Source: Candidatus Mediterraneibacter quadrami
Lineage (GTDB): Bacteria > Bacillota > Clostridia > Lachnospirales > Lachnospiraceae
Assembly: GCA_019120575.1 (NCBI GenBank)
Contig: DWUU01000025.1
Span: 17,034 to 81,033, forward strand
Reading direction: 5' to 3'
Length of the DNA: 64,000 nucleotides
Position numbers and translations under genes: made by a program. The notes under the pieces are model-generated. The model was not told where the DNA came from, searched no databases, and worked only from the letters and a program-made list of their open reading frames with translations. Shown here in pieces: positions 26,763 to 36,428 of this stretch (position 1 is the stretch's first letter; each line of letters begins with the position of its first letter).

Positions 26763-28234
26763 GCCCTGTCCTCCAGACGCGGCACTTCCTGTCCTCTCAG
26801 GCGAATGACCGGCCCGCCGGTGCCCTCAATATAGGCCCGGGTGATCTCCACCTCGCCGATGCTGTCATCCTTGGGAATCTCATACATGATATCCAGCATG
26901 AATTCCTCAATGATGGCACGCAGGGCGCGGGCGCCGGTATCTTTTGCCATGGCCTTCTCCGCGATGGCCTCCAGCGCTCCCTCGTCGAAATCAAGCCTTA
27001 CCTCGTCAAGCGCCAGCAGCTTCTGGTACTGCTTCAGGATGGCGTTCTTCGGCTCTTTGAGGATCTGCACCATCATGGACTTGTCCAGCGGCTTCAACGT
27101 GAAAATGATCGGCAGCCTTCCGAGGAACTCCGGGATCATGCCGAATCTTCTCAGATCTTCCACGGTTACTTTGGAGAGCAGGTCTTTATCATTGTCAAAC
27201 TGGTCTCTGAGCTCCGAATTGAATCCCATGGACGTCTTCTTCTGCAGGCGCTCTTTGATGATCTCTTCCAGATCCGGGAACGCGCCGCCGCAGATGAAGA
27301 GGATATTCTTTGTATTTACCGTAGTCAGAGGCACCATGGCGTTTTTGCTGTTGGCGCCCACCGGCACCTCCACATCGCTTCCTTCCAGGAGTTTGAGCAT
27401 GCCCTGCTGAACGGACTCTCCGCTCACATCCCGCTGGTTCGTGTTGTGCTTCTTGGCGATCTTGTCGATCTCATCAATGAAGATGATCCCCTGCTCCGCA
27501 CGCTCCACATCGTTGTCCGCCGCTGCAAGCAGCTTGGACACCACGCTCTCAATATCGTCGCCTATGTATCCCGCCTCGGTAAGGGATGTGGCGTCGGTGA
27601 TCGCCAGCGGCACGTCCAGCAGGCGCGCCAGTGTCTTGACAAGATAAGTCTTGCCGCTTCCCGTCGGCCCGATCATAAGCATGTTTGATTTTTCAATCTC
27701 GATATCATCCATCGTGTCCGTGGCAACCCGCTTATAGTGATTGTACACGGCCACCGACATGGCTTTCTTCGCATACTCCTGGCCTACCACATACTCGTCA
27801 AGCCTTGCCTTGATCTTGTGGGGCGCCGGGATATTTTTAATATCCAGCTGGTGGAATTCCTTCGGTTTTTCTTTTTTCTTTTTGATCTTCTGCGGCTTCG
27901 GCTGCAGATTCTCCAGATCTGACATATTGAGAAACTGGACGCCCGGCATGTTCATCAGCCGGTTCAGGTCGATCGAGCCGCTGGTCATGGCATCGAAGCT
28001 TTTCTGCATGCAGTCCGGACATACGGTGATATTATTGGGCAGATCGATCATTTTTCCTGTCACACTCTCCGGACGGTGGCAGATAAAGCAGACCTTCTCA
28101 TAGCCGTCATCGTCTTTATCTTCCTTTTTGTCTTCTTCAGCGGAAACGACTTCCTGCTTCACATCATCGCCCGTCTGTCCGCTGTCCGTTTCTTTATTTT
28201 CTTCATCCACAATGATGAACTCATTATCTGACAT
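26759..28234 (-). CDS. clpX: ClpX-type AAA+ unfoldase, extended N-terminus
   Basis: 491 residues, about 70 longer than usual ClpX. Residues 1-45 form an acidic, low-complexity extension. The C4 zinc-binding domain follows (CFICHRPESVTGK, CPDCMQ near 50-80), then a Lys-rich linker, Walker A GPTGSGKT, pore loop AGYIGDD, Walker B GIIFIDEIDKI, and the sensor/C-terminal domain (GARALRAIIEE). The ClpP-docking tripeptide region reads SMGF, where ClpX proteins usually have IGF. No clpP is adjacent. It unfolds substrates for ClpP or acts as a chaperone. A second, standard clpX could exist elsewhere. Confidence 0.88.
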   Translation of the reverse strand: MSDNEFIIVDEENKETDSGQTGDDVKQEVVSAEEDKKEDKDDDGYEKVCFICHRPESVTGKMIDLPNNITVCPDCMQKSFDAMTSGSIDLNRLMNMPGVQFLNMSDLENLQPKPQKIKKKKEKPKEFHQLDIKNIPAPHKIKARLDEYVVGQEYAKKAMSVAVYNHYKRVATDTMDDIEIEKSNMLMIGPTGSGKTYLVKTLARLLDVPLAITDATSLTEAGYIGDDIESVVSKLLAAADNDVERAEQGIIFIDEIDKIAKKHNTNQRDVSGESVQQGMLKLLEGSDVEVPVGANSKNAMVPLTTVNTKNILFICGGAFPDLEEIIKERLQKKTSMGFNSELRDQFDNDKDLLSKVTVEDLRRFGMIPEFLGRLPIIFTLKPLDKSMMVQILKEPKNAILKQYQKLLALDEVRLDFDEGALEAIAEKAMAKDTGARALRAIIEEFMLDIMYEIPKDDSIGEVEITRAYIEGTGGPVIRLRGQEVPRLEDRA

Positions 28235-28347
28235 AGTAATCCCTTTCTGTAGTCATTCAAGTCTTTCTCCGGTATCCCGGCTTTTTTATTATAGTACACC
28301 TGTCCGCCTTATACAAATGAACTTTTTCTAAACCGCAGAGGTCATCT

Positions 28348-29028
28348 TTACTGCACTTCCTGAAGCCGCAGCCCCGCCGTATCCGTCACAGGGATCGAAA
28401 ACACAACGGATCTTGCCCTGCTTTCAAGTCCCGCATAGGTCATGACGGATTTCATGATCGCATTTTTCATTTCCGTCTTCGCAACGATAAGGATCAGTTC
28501 TTTTTCATCTGCGATGGATACCCCGAGAAACTTCTCTGCACGCTCAAGCCCGGTTCCTTTTGCATGGATCACCGTACCGCCGCCGGCGCCTTCTTTCCTG
28601 GCAGCATCCATCACTTCCTCACTATGTCCGTGATTTGCGATCACAACGATCAGTTCGTACTTCGTGTCTTTCATATGGCTCTCCTCTATCTTCTCTACCT
28701 GCTGCCCGTCCGTCAGAAACTGCAGCACCTTTTTTCCGCCCACGCTGGACATCGGCATGATAAACGCGATCCCTGTGCCAGGCACATCAATCTGAAGATT
28801 TTCTTCCATTTCCCGTTTTGCCTGTACCCATGTATCTGACGACGCCACGGTCAGCGTCACCAGTTTTTCAGTCACTTCCAGTCCGAGGAAATCCAGCGTC
28901 TCGCTTGTCGCCGTTCCCTGCGCAAGCATACAGAAAGAAGCCGGAATCCCCGTCTTTTCATAACAGGACAAAAGCCTGCGTCCGACGCAGCGTTTTGTAA
29001 TTGTCATCAAAAGATATATCCCGCTCAT
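28348..29028 (-). CDS. Double PII-like (nitrogen-regulator-fold) protein
   Basis: 226 residues. Two PII/CutA-like ferredoxin folds in tandem appear to be present: residues 1-100 (ending GTGIAFIMPMSS) and 110-215 (KYELIVVIANHG, GAGGGTVIHAKGTG, EKELILIVAKTE). The second carries the Gly-rich T-loop typical of PII-like proteins. The ATG of MSGIYLL has AGGAG seven bases upstream; an ATG seven codons earlier would contain this ribosome site. It lies 17 bases behind a DUF1538 membrane protein, and PII-like partners commonly gate neighbouring transporters. The ligand cannot be told from sequence. Confidence 0.75.
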   Translation of the reverse strand: MSGIYLLMTITKRCVGRRLLSCYEKTGIPASFCMLAQGTATSETLDFLGLEVTEKLVTLTVASSDTWVQAKREMEENLQIDVPGTGIAFIMPMSSVGGKKVLQFLTDGQQVEKIEESHMKDTKYELIVVIANHGHSEEVMDAARKEGAGGGTVIHAKGTGLERAEKFLGVSIADEKELILIVAKTEMKNAIMKSVMTYAGLESRARSVVFSIPVTDTAGLRLQEVQ

Positions 29029-29045
29029 GGCAGTACTCCTCTCTT

Positions 29046-30593
29046 TCAAAGTTCGATGATCTCATCATCCGGAAGCTGTTCGAAGACTGCTTCCGCTCTT
29101 TTCGCGTCTCGCCTCTCCAGATAGCCGGACCGCAGTTCATACACCAGTCCGAGCGTCTGGATCGTGATCAGCGGCGTCATGGCAACCATTGCTACCACCC
29201 CGAATGCATCTGTAACTACATTTCCGCCAATATTCGTACATACGCCGATCGCAAAGGGCAGAAGAAATGTAGCTGTCATCGGACCGGACGCCACGCCTCC
29301 GGAATCAAATGCGATCGCCGTAAATATCTTCGGCACAAAAAATGAAAGAAGGAGCGCCGCCGCATACCCTGGTATCACAAACCAGAAAACCGAGATTCCG
29401 GTCAGTACGCGAACCATTGCCAGTCCCAGCGATACCGCTACGCCGATGGACAGGCTCAGGCCCATCGCCCCTGCACTGATTGCCCCGGACGTAATATCTT
29501 CAACCTGACGCGTCAGGACAAACACAGCCGGTTCCGCGCGTACAATGAAAAACCCGATCAGCATGCCGGCAGGCACGATCAGCCATTTGTAGGGCTGCCC
29601 GGCCAGCACCTGGCCCATGTAATTCCCCGCAGGCATAAATCCGACATTCACACCAGTCAGGAAAAGGACCAGCCCGACATAAGTGTAGATCATTCCGACA
29701 CCAGTACGGATCAGCATCCTCTTCGGGACCTGCCGGAAAACAAACTGAAAGACCGAAAAAAAGAAAATGATCGGAAGCAGCGATATTGCCATCTCTTTCA
29801 TATATTCCGGAAGTTCCCCTGCAAAAAGCTTCCATAACTCCACAGAATCCCCGATATCCGGGATCCGGGCCGGCACATATTCCGCACTTTCGGGTCTGTA
29901 GATCAGACTGAGCGCCAGGACAGACAGGATCGGTCCCACGGAAGAAAGCGCCACAAGTCCGAAGCTGTCGTCCTCTGCTCTTTCGTCGCTTCGTATTGCC
30001 GATATACCGATGCCAAACGCCATGATAAACGGCACCGTCATCGGACCGGTTGTCACTCCGCCGGCATCGAACGCCACGGCAATGTAATCCCCCGGCGCAA
30101 GATACGCCAGCAGGAATACGGCCGCGTAAAGTACGATCAGCATATGCGACAGCGAAACGCGGTAGAGCATACGCAGCAGTGCTGATACCAGGAATATCCC
30201 CACGCCGGCTGCCACCGACAGCACAAGAACGATATTCGGCACGGACGGGACTTGCTCAGCCAGCACCTGCAGGTCCGGTTCCGCCATCGTGACAATGAAG
30301 CCGAGGATAAACGTCAGCGCCACCATCAGCCACAGCTTTCTTGTCTTCGTCATCCCCGTTCCCACATTTTCACCGATCGGGGTCATGGCCATATCCGCCC
30401 CGAGAGTAAAAAACATCATTCCGACGATCAAAAGCACCGCGCCCAGAAGGAACGCCAGCATGATCCCCGGTTCGACCGGCGCGACCGTAAAACAGAGCAC
30501 GAGCACGATAGCCAGTACCGGCAGCACCGCCTTCAGGGTCTCTTCCAGTTTTTCAAGCAGCTTTTCTTTCAGTTTTGTTTTCCTTAAATTCAC
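29046..30593 (-). CDS. DUF1538 membrane protein (putative cation/proton antiporter)
   Basis: 515 residues with about 14 hydrophobic segments arranged as two similar halves. The motif AVAFDAGGVTTGPMTVPF (first half) recurs as AIAFDSGGVASGPMTATF (second half), showing an internal duplication. Families with DUF1538 have been proposed to be Na+/K+-H+ antiporters; I recall this without a source to cite. The start is GTG with AGG six bases upstream. It lies between ligA and a double PII-like gene, suggesting that the soluble protein regulates it. Confidence 0.8.
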   Translation of the reverse strand: MNLRKTKLKEKLLEKLEETLKAVLPVLAIVLVLCFTVAPVEPGIMLAFLLGAVLLIVGMMFFTLGADMAMTPIGENVGTGMTKTRKLWLMVALTFILGFIVTMAEPDLQVLAEQVPSVPNIVLVLSVAAGVGIFLVSALLRMLYRVSLSHMLIVLYAAVFLLAYLAPGDYIAVAFDAGGVTTGPMTVPFIMAFGIGISAIRSDERAEDDSFGLVALSSVGPILSVLALSLIYRPESAEYVPARIPDIGDSVELWKLFAGELPEYMKEMAISLLPIIFFFSVFQFVFRQVPKRMLIRTGVGMIYTYVGLVLFLTGVNVGFMPAGNYMGQVLAGQPYKWLIVPAGMLIGFFIVRAEPAVFVLTRQVEDITSGAISAGAMGLSLSIGVAVSLGLAMVRVLTGISVFWFVIPGYAAALLLSFFVPKIFTAIAFDSGGVASGPMTATFLLPFAIGVCTNIGGNVVTDAFGVVAMVAMTPLITIQTLGLVYELRSGYLERRDAKRAEAVFEQLPDDEIIEL

Positions 30594-30616
30594 TCATTAC
30601 CTGCCTTTCTTTACAG

Positions 30617-32581
30617 TTAAATACCGCCCATCATCTCCAGGAACTCCTCCTCGGAAATGATCGGGATCCCCAGTTCCCTCGCCTTCCGGTTCTTGGAGGA
30701 TGTGGAATTCACATCATTGTTGATGAGATAGTTCGTCTTCGAGGTGACGCTTCCCGTCACTTTGCCGCCCCGCTTCTCGATCTCTTCCTTTACTTCCGAG
30801 CGGTTGGCAAAATGGGTCACGCTTCCGGTGATCACGAAATTCATGCCCGCGAATTTCTCAGCATCCGCCGTCACTTCCTCCTGCGGGATCTCCACTTCGT
30901 CAAGGAGTTTTTCAAACAGTTCCCGGTGTTCCGCATCCGTGAAGTAATCCACAAATGTCCCGGCGATCACATCCCCGACGCCGTCGATGGCGCTTAGTTC
31001 CTCCGCCGTCGCGTTCAGGATCCGCTCCGGGTCATTTGCGAACGCCCGGCAGATCATCTTCGCGTTGGCGATCCCGATATTGGGGATCCCCAGGCTGTAC
31101 ACCAGCCGGGGCAGCGTCGTTGTCCGGGCCGCAGCGATGCTGTTCTGCAGGTTTTCGTAGGATTTCTCCCCGAATCCCTCCATCGCCCTGATCTGATCCG
31201 CGTACCGGTCAAGATGAAAAAGATCTGTAAAATCTTTGATATATCCGTTGATAATGAATTTCTCCAGGGTAGCCTCCGAAAGCCCGTCGATATTCATGGC
31301 GTCCCGGCTCACGAACAGAGTAAAGGATTTCACATGCTTTGCCTGGCATTTCGGGTTCGTACAGTACAGTGTCTTCGTCTCATTTTCCATGGAGATCCTG
31401 GTCGCGCCGCCGCACACCGGACAGGCCGCCGGGATGTCCTTCACGCCGCTCCTCGTCAGATTCTCCGCGATCTGCGGGATAATCATATTCGCCTTATAGA
31501 CCGTGATCCGGTCGCCCACGCCCAGCTCCAGTTCTTCCATGATGCTGATATTATGGACGCTCGCCCGGCTCACCGTGGTCCCTTCCAGCTCCACCGGCTC
31601 GAAGATGGCCACCGGATTGATAAGTCCGGTTCGGGAAGGGCTCCACTCGATCTCCAGGAGCGTTGTCTCCCGGATTTCATCCGCCCATTTGAATGCAAAT
31701 GAATCCCGTGGGAATTTGGCCGTCGTCCCCAGCGACTGCCCGTAGGCAATATCGTCGTAGACCAGCACCAGCCCGTCGGACGGCACTTCATTTTCCGAAA
31801 TATGCTCTGCGAACCACGCCACCTCGCCCTCGATGGTCTCCCGGGTCACCGGATGGTTCTCCACCACGTCAAACCCCTGGCTCTTCAGCCAACCCATCTG
31901 GCAGATCCTGGAATTATGAAAATCCACGCCCTCTGCGCGGACCAGCGTAAATGCATAGAAACGGACATTGCGCTTCGCCGTGATCTCGTTGTTCAGCTGA
32001 CGCACAGAGCCGCTGCAGAGGTTGCGGGGATTCTTGTACTTTGCGTCCGCATCCCCGATCTCCTCATTGATCTTCTCAAAATCCTTATACGAAATGACCG
32101 CCTCGCCCCGCAGGACCAGTTCGCCCTGATAAGGGATGGAGAGGGGGACATTTTTAAACACCCGGGCATTGTTGGTGACGACCTCGCCGACCTCGCCGTT
32201 GCCCCTGGTGACAGCCTTCACAAGCCCGCCGTTCTGATAGGTCAGGACGATGGTCAGCCCGTCCAGCTTCCAGGAGATCATGGCCTTCTGATCCCCCAGG
32301 AATTCTTTCAGCCGCTCCACGTCTTTTGTCTTATCCAGCGAAAGCATGGGACGCTCATGCCTCTCTTTCGGCAGTTCGCTGAGCACCTCGTACCCCACGT
32401 TCACCGTCGGGCTTGACGCCAGCCTGGTGCCCAGTTCTTTCTCCAGTCTTTCCAGTTCGTCATAGAGCCGGTCGTATTCATAATTGCTCATGATCTCCTG
32501 ATCTTCCTGCTCATAGGCCCGTCGCGCCCGGTTCAGGATATCCACAAGTTCGCGCATCCGCGTCATTTTATTCTCTTCCAT
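30617..32581 (-). CDS. ligA: NAD-dependent DNA ligase
   Basis: 654 residues, normal for LigA. Joins nicks in replication and repair using NAD+. Seen: adenylation site WKLDGLTIVL with the catalytic Lys, OB fold, Cys4 zinc finger (CPVCGG, then CTNPKCQAKH), helix-hairpin-helix repeats (about 450-560), and C-terminal BRCT (GMNFVITGSVTHFANRSEV). Other in-frame ATG codons exist near the start, so the start is not certain to within five codons. It lies 25 bases after the rluF-like gene in a tightly packed run. Confidence 0.96.
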   Translation of the reverse strand: MEENKMTRMRELVDILNRARRAYEQEDQEIMSNYEYDRLYDELERLEKELGTRLASSPTVNVGYEVLSELPKERHERPMLSLDKTKDVERLKEFLGDQKAMISWKLDGLTIVLTYQNGGLVKAVTRGNGEVGEVVTNNARVFKNVPLSIPYQGELVLRGEAVISYKDFEKINEEIGDADAKYKNPRNLCSGSVRQLNNEITAKRNVRFYAFTLVRAEGVDFHNSRICQMGWLKSQGFDVVENHPVTRETIEGEVAWFAEHISENEVPSDGLVLVYDDIAYGQSLGTTAKFPRDSFAFKWADEIRETTLLEIEWSPSRTGLINPVAIFEPVELEGTTVSRASVHNISIMEELELGVGDRITVYKANMIIPQIAENLTRSGVKDIPAACPVCGGATRISMENETKTLYCTNPKCQAKHVKSFTLFVSRDAMNIDGLSEATLEKFIINGYIKDFTDLFHLDRYADQIRAMEGFGEKSYENLQNSIAAARTTTLPRLVYSLGIPNIGIANAKMICRAFANDPERILNATAEELSAIDGVGDVIAGTFVDYFTDAEHRELFEKLLDEVEIPQEEVTADAEKFAGMNFVITGSVTHFANRSEVKEEIEKRGGKVTGSVTSKTNYLINNDVNSTSSKNRKARELGIPIISEEEFLEMMGGI

Positions 32582-32606
32582 GATTTATACCGTCCTGTCT
32601 TTGTTA

Positions 32607-33356
32607 TTACCGCATGGGCGTATCCTGGATGAGCCGGTACAGTTCATCCAGTTCCTCATCCGTTACTTCCCGGTACTCGCCTTCCCTGAGGCTCCCGAGT
32701 CGGATATTCATCACCCGCACCCGGACCAGGTCCTTTACCTCATACCCGAGTGCTTCGCACATCCGCCGGATCTGCCGGTTCAGCCCCTGGGTCAGGATAA
32801 TGGAAAATGTATATTTCCCCAGCTTCTCTACCGTACACGGCCGGGTGACCGTATCGAGGATGGCCACCCCGCCGGCCATTTTTTCCAGAAATTCACCGGT
32901 GATCTCATGGTCCACCGTGACCTTGTACTCTTTCTCATGATGGTTCGCCGCGCGCATCATCCGGTTGATGATGTCCCCGTTATTCGTCATCAGGAGCAGC
33001 CCTCTGGAATCTTTATCCAGCCGCCCGATATAAGTGACACGGATGGGATAATCAAGGAACCGGACGATGCTGTTCCTTTCCCGCTTCTCCTCCGTGCAGA
33101 CGATGCCCCGGGGCTTATTGACCGCCAGGACCACCATCTCGTCCTGTCTGGAGACCACTTTTCTCCCCACCCGGACTTCCTGCCCCGGACAGATCTTCAT
33201 CCCGGTCTGAGCCCGCTGCCCGTCCACGGTTACTTTCCCGGATTCAATGAGGCGGTCCGCCTCCCGCCTGGAGCACACGCCCGCCTCACTTAAATACTTA
33301 TTCAGTCTGACCGGTTCCTGCCGGTTCAGGAACGCTTCTCTGATCTCATTACTCAC
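32607..33356 (-). CDS. Pseudouridine synthase, RluF/RsuA family
   Basis: 249 residues. An S4 RNA-binding domain (VRLNKYLSEAGVCSRREADRLIESGKV) is followed by the synthase fold with catalytic Asp in GRLDKDSRGLLLMTNNGD and the RQIRRMCEALGYEV motif. The sequence around the catalytic Asp fits the RluF branch, which modifies 23S rRNA near position 2604. Start is GTG (33356), eight bases inside the DHHW gene with GGAG upstream; the two are translationally coupled. Confidence 0.9.
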   Translation of the reverse strand: MSNEIREAFLNRQEPVRLNKYLSEAGVCSRREADRLIESGKVTVDGQRAQTGMKICPGQEVRVGRKVVSRQDEMVVLAVNKPRGIVCTEEKRERNSIVRFLDYPIRVTYIGRLDKDSRGLLLMTNNGDIINRMMRAANHHEKEYKVTVDHEITGEFLEKMAGGVAILDTVTRPCTVEKLGKYTFSIILTQGLNRQIRRMCEALGYEVKDLVRVRVMNIRLGSLREGEYREVTDEELDELYRLIQDTPMR

Positions 33357-34503
33357 CTGTCAACACTCCGCTCAAATGATTGTCTGTGAAAAATGTATTG
33401 CCGCTGTAGAGGACCAGCGCATCCGTGATCCGGTATGCATCCATAATGTCCCCGATGGTTCCGCTGTAATACCTGGGATCCACAACAACGATCTCCCGGT
33501 AATAAGGCGCCAGGAAGGGGATGAAGCAGTTTGCAAATGAATCTTTGATAACCAGGAGCCGCTTCTTCTCAGGCGACACGGTTTTAATATCGATCACGGA
33601 CGAATTTCCGCCGAGGAAGACCCCATACTGATCCCTGGTCTCCAGTTTTGATGAGTCATAGAGCGATGTCGTCTTGCGCCCTTCATCCACATAACTCACC
33701 ACAACGTCGTCATCCCCCTGCGTGGGCGCATAGATGTCGATTGTTTCTTTCTCAGAAAGTCCGACGCCGCTCTTCGCCGCAAGAACGCCGTTAAAGTCAT
33801 TGCTGATCGTGTATGATGCAAAATTATCCCCGACCTCCCCGTCGATCCCGAGTGAAGCGGCGGACTCCCGGAACACATAGAACGCCGCCAGCGTTGTCCA
33901 GTGATGATCTGTTTTATAGTAGAGTTTGTCCGATACATGATTGTTGAGTACCGAAACAGCGTCGATCCAGTTTACGGAATCTCCCAGCCGCTGTTCCGCC
34001 ACGCCCAGAAGCTGCCGCTGATCCTCCACCCCGGCAAAAGCCGGAAGGCTGTCGCTTAATATACATGCCGCATCCGGAACAAGCATTACCGACGTCTGAA
34101 TATCCGGATACTTTTCTGCAAAATCTGCGATCGCCGACAGATTAGCCTCTGACTGTCCGTCATCCGGCACTTCGATCTCTTCCAGCAACTGACCGCCTTT
34201 TCCGATATAGACGCCATTCTCCATCCGGGCGCCGCCCAGGCGGTCCAGAAAGACTTTAACCCCGCGCCAGAAATCCCGGCCGGCAAACTGGTCGCTCTGG
34301 TAGTTCTCCCACTGCTCCATAAAATCCCCGTTCATCACGGTTCCCATAGTTAGTGACGGGCGTTCCGCCAGCATCCGGTTCTCCTTCTCCGACATCTCCC
34401 GGTCCGGAACCGCTATATTTATAACCATGAACACAAACAGGATAAGGATGAACAGCAGGCCGATGATCTTTTCAATCCGGCTTTTTCTTCTTTGTTCTTT
34501 CAT
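33349..34503 (-). CDS. DHHW-family protein (AlgX/AlgJ-like O-acylation partner)
   Basis: 384 residues. An N-terminal membrane anchor (about 10-30, LLFILILFVFMVINIAV) is followed by an extracellular SGNH-like domain carrying KTDHHWTT (near 195). The DHHW motif names the family, which is related to the alginate acetyltransferases AlgJ and AlgX. It likely moves acyl groups onto a surface glycan using the acyl group exported by the MBOAT protein next door. It ends inside the rluF-like gene. Confidence 0.85.
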   Translation of the reverse strand: MKEQRRKSRIEKIIGLLFILILFVFMVINIAVPDREMSEKENRMLAERPSLTMGTVMNGDFMEQWENYQSDQFAGRDFWRGVKVFLDRLGGARMENGVYIGKGGQLLEEIEVPDDGQSEANLSAIADFAEKYPDIQTSVMLVPDAACILSDSLPAFAGVEDQRQLLGVAEQRLGDSVNWIDAVSVLNNHVSDKLYYKTDHHWTTLAAFYVFRESAASLGIDGEVGDNFASYTISNDFNGVLAAKSGVGLSEKETIDIYAPTQGDDDVVVSYVDEGRKTTSLYDSSKLETRDQYGVFLGGNSSVIDIKTVSPEKKRLLVIKDSFANCFIPFLAPYYREIVVVDPRYYSGTIGDIMDAYRITDALVLYSGNTFFTDNHLSGVLTGE

Positions 34504-34513
34504 AATATCCCCG

Positions 34514-35923
34514 CTAAAATCTGAAATATAAAAACGGATTAAATGTATCTGTCACAAGAAATGCAACGGCCATAAGAAAGATTCCCATATAGACCGCCGA
34601 TGCCGCCACGGTGCGCAGCGTTCTTCCGCGGAAGAGCCGGATAATCCTGTGGATCAGCCGGTTCCCGAGCGGCGATGCTCCTGCAGCCGCAAGCAGATAT
34701 AAAAGCCAGTGCGTATACAGAAGGAAAACCCCGTGCGCATCCGCCAGTCCTGCCCCGCCCCCGATCATGGCCAGCAGATACCGGAGCGAATACCCCAGGC
34801 TCGGGCTGAAAAAGAACACCCAGCCCACCAGCACGATGATCCCGGCGTAGATATGACGCACCACCGGCGGCATCTCATCCAGAGACGCGCCCCATACATA
34901 TTTTTCCAGCACAAGGATCACGCCGTAATAAAAGCCCCAGGCAATAAAGTTCCAGGCCGCCCCGTGCCACATGCCGGTCAGCGTCCATACAACCATCAGG
35001 TTAAAAATATTTCTGGATACCGAACAACGGCTGCCGCCCAGCGGGATATACACATATTCCCTGAACCAGGAACTGAGCGAAATATGCCATCTGCGCCAGA
35101 ATTCCGTCACGCTCTTCGATATATATGGATAGTCAAAGTTCTTCTGGAACTCGAATCCGAACATCTTCCCGAGGCCGAGCGCCATATCTGAATAACCGCT
35201 GAAATCATAATAGATCTGAAAGGCATATGAAAATGCGCCGATCCATGCCGTCAGCGCGGACAGGCTCCCCACAGGATTTTCTGATATCCCTTCAAAAACA
35301 GCGCCGGCCGTATTCGCGAGCACGGCTTTTTTGGCCAGGCCCGTGATAAAGAGCATCGCGCCCTGACCGATCTTTGACGCACTGATCTTCCGTCTGCGCA
35401 GCTGGCCCTCAATATCCGTGTACCGGATGATCGGACCTGCGATAAGCTGCGGGAACATACTGATATAAAGCGCAAAATAGAGAATATTTTTCTGCGGCTC
35501 CGCCTTCTTCCGGTATATATCCAGAATATAAGACAATGCCTGAAACGTATAAAATGAAATCCCGACCGGAAGCGGAAGCTCCCTGTAGGATATATTTACC
35601 GGGAATACGGCATTCACTGTATCCAGAAGGAATCCGTAATATTTAAAAAACCCGAGGATCAGCAGGTTTACGACAACCGCAAACGCCATGCTCAGCCTTG
35701 CGCGCCGTTCATCATCCGCATAAGAACAGATATCCCTTCCGCAGAAATAATTGAACACGATGGAAAGGACCATGAGGATCACATACACCGGTTCTCCCCA
35801 TGCATAGAAAAAAAGACTGGCAAGCAAAAGGACGATATTCTTTATTTTATATGGTGCAATGTAATAAACTGCCAGAACAACCGGCAGAAACATAAACAAA
35901 AATGTAATGCTGCTGAATAACAT
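34514..35923 (-). CDS. MBOAT-family O-acyltransferase (AlgI/DltB-like)
   Basis: 469 residues, about ten to eleven membrane segments. The catalytic His lies in LTGMWHGAAWNFIAWG, and the family pattern DFSGYSDMALGLGKMFGF precedes it. MBOAT proteins of this branch carry acyl groups across the membrane for O-acetylation of alginate, cellulose or teichoic acid. I start at the ATG of MLFSSITFLF (35923), supported by GGGGA. The longer in-frame form adds a non-hydrophobic 28-residue tail. It sits between DUF4358 and DHHW genes, so the four form one surface-glycan O-acylation cassette. Confidence 0.93.
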   Translation of the reverse strand: MLFSSITFLFMFLPVVLAVYYIAPYKIKNIVLLLASLFFYAWGEPVYVILMVLSIVFNYFCGRDICSYADDERRARLSMAFAVVVNLLILGFFKYYGFLLDTVNAVFPVNISYRELPLPVGISFYTFQALSYILDIYRKKAEPQKNILYFALYISMFPQLIAGPIIRYTDIEGQLRRRKISASKIGQGAMLFITGLAKKAVLANTAGAVFEGISENPVGSLSALTAWIGAFSYAFQIYYDFSGYSDMALGLGKMFGFEFQKNFDYPYISKSVTEFWRRWHISLSSWFREYVYIPLGGSRCSVSRNIFNLMVVWTLTGMWHGAAWNFIAWGFYYGVILVLEKYVWGASLDEMPPVVRHIYAGIIVLVGWVFFFSPSLGYSLRYLLAMIGGGAGLADAHGVFLLYTHWLLYLLAAAGASPLGNRLIHRIIRLFRGRTLRTVAASAVYMGIFLMAVAFLVTDTFNPFLYFRF

Positions 35924-35942
35924 TCTTCTTTCCCCGCTGTAG

Positions 35943-36428
35943 CTACAGACTGCTGTTAAAAGCCTCCAGATATGCATCTGCATCCGGTGAGACTGCATAA
36001 AATACATATGCGCCCCTCACACTCTGCTTCGCATTTTCAAGAAGCCCTGCCTGCTCCGGCAGATAATCTCCGAAATCATTTTTTCTGGATTCAATCCTTT
36101 TATCTATGGCATCTGTGATCTCCCGGATCTGATCGTCACTCTTGATCCTGATCAGAAGAACTTCCGACGCCGATATGGTAGACTCCGCCGAATAGTACGC
36201 CACCCCGGCATAGTCCGCCGCGTTCAGTCCGAAGTTCCGCCTGAACGCCGCGCTGTCCTGCTCCTCCAGTCCGGATGCCGCAAGCGATTCCCCCACATCC
36301 GCCCGCACTTCATCAAAAGGCCGGCTGCTTCCGCTCATAAACAGCATAAGAAGAACAACAAATGCAATGATCGCCGCCAGGGCCACATACTTCATCACAC
36401 GGTCGTAACTGATCTTTGTCTCTCTCAT
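35943..36428 (-). CDS. DUF4358 lipoprotein-like/anchored protein of O-acylation cluster
   Basis: 161 residues. One N-terminal membrane segment (about 14-31, ALAAIIAFVVLLMLFM) is followed by an extracytoplasmic domain. DUF4358 proteins regularly neighbour MBOAT and SGNH genes in Lachnospiraceae; their biochemical role is not known to me. The start overlaps the SGNH gene stop by four bases (ATGA), and MBOAT follows after 19 bases. It may be an accessory or targeting part of the acylation complex. Confidence 0.75.
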   Translation of the reverse strand: MRETKISYDRVMKYVALAAIIAFVVLLMLFMSGSSRPFDEVRADVGESLAASGLEEQDSAAFRRNFGLNAADYAGVAYYSAESTISASEVLLIRIKSDDQIREITDAIDKRIESRKNDFGDYLPEQAGLLENAKQSVRGAYVFYAVSPDADAYLEAFNSSL

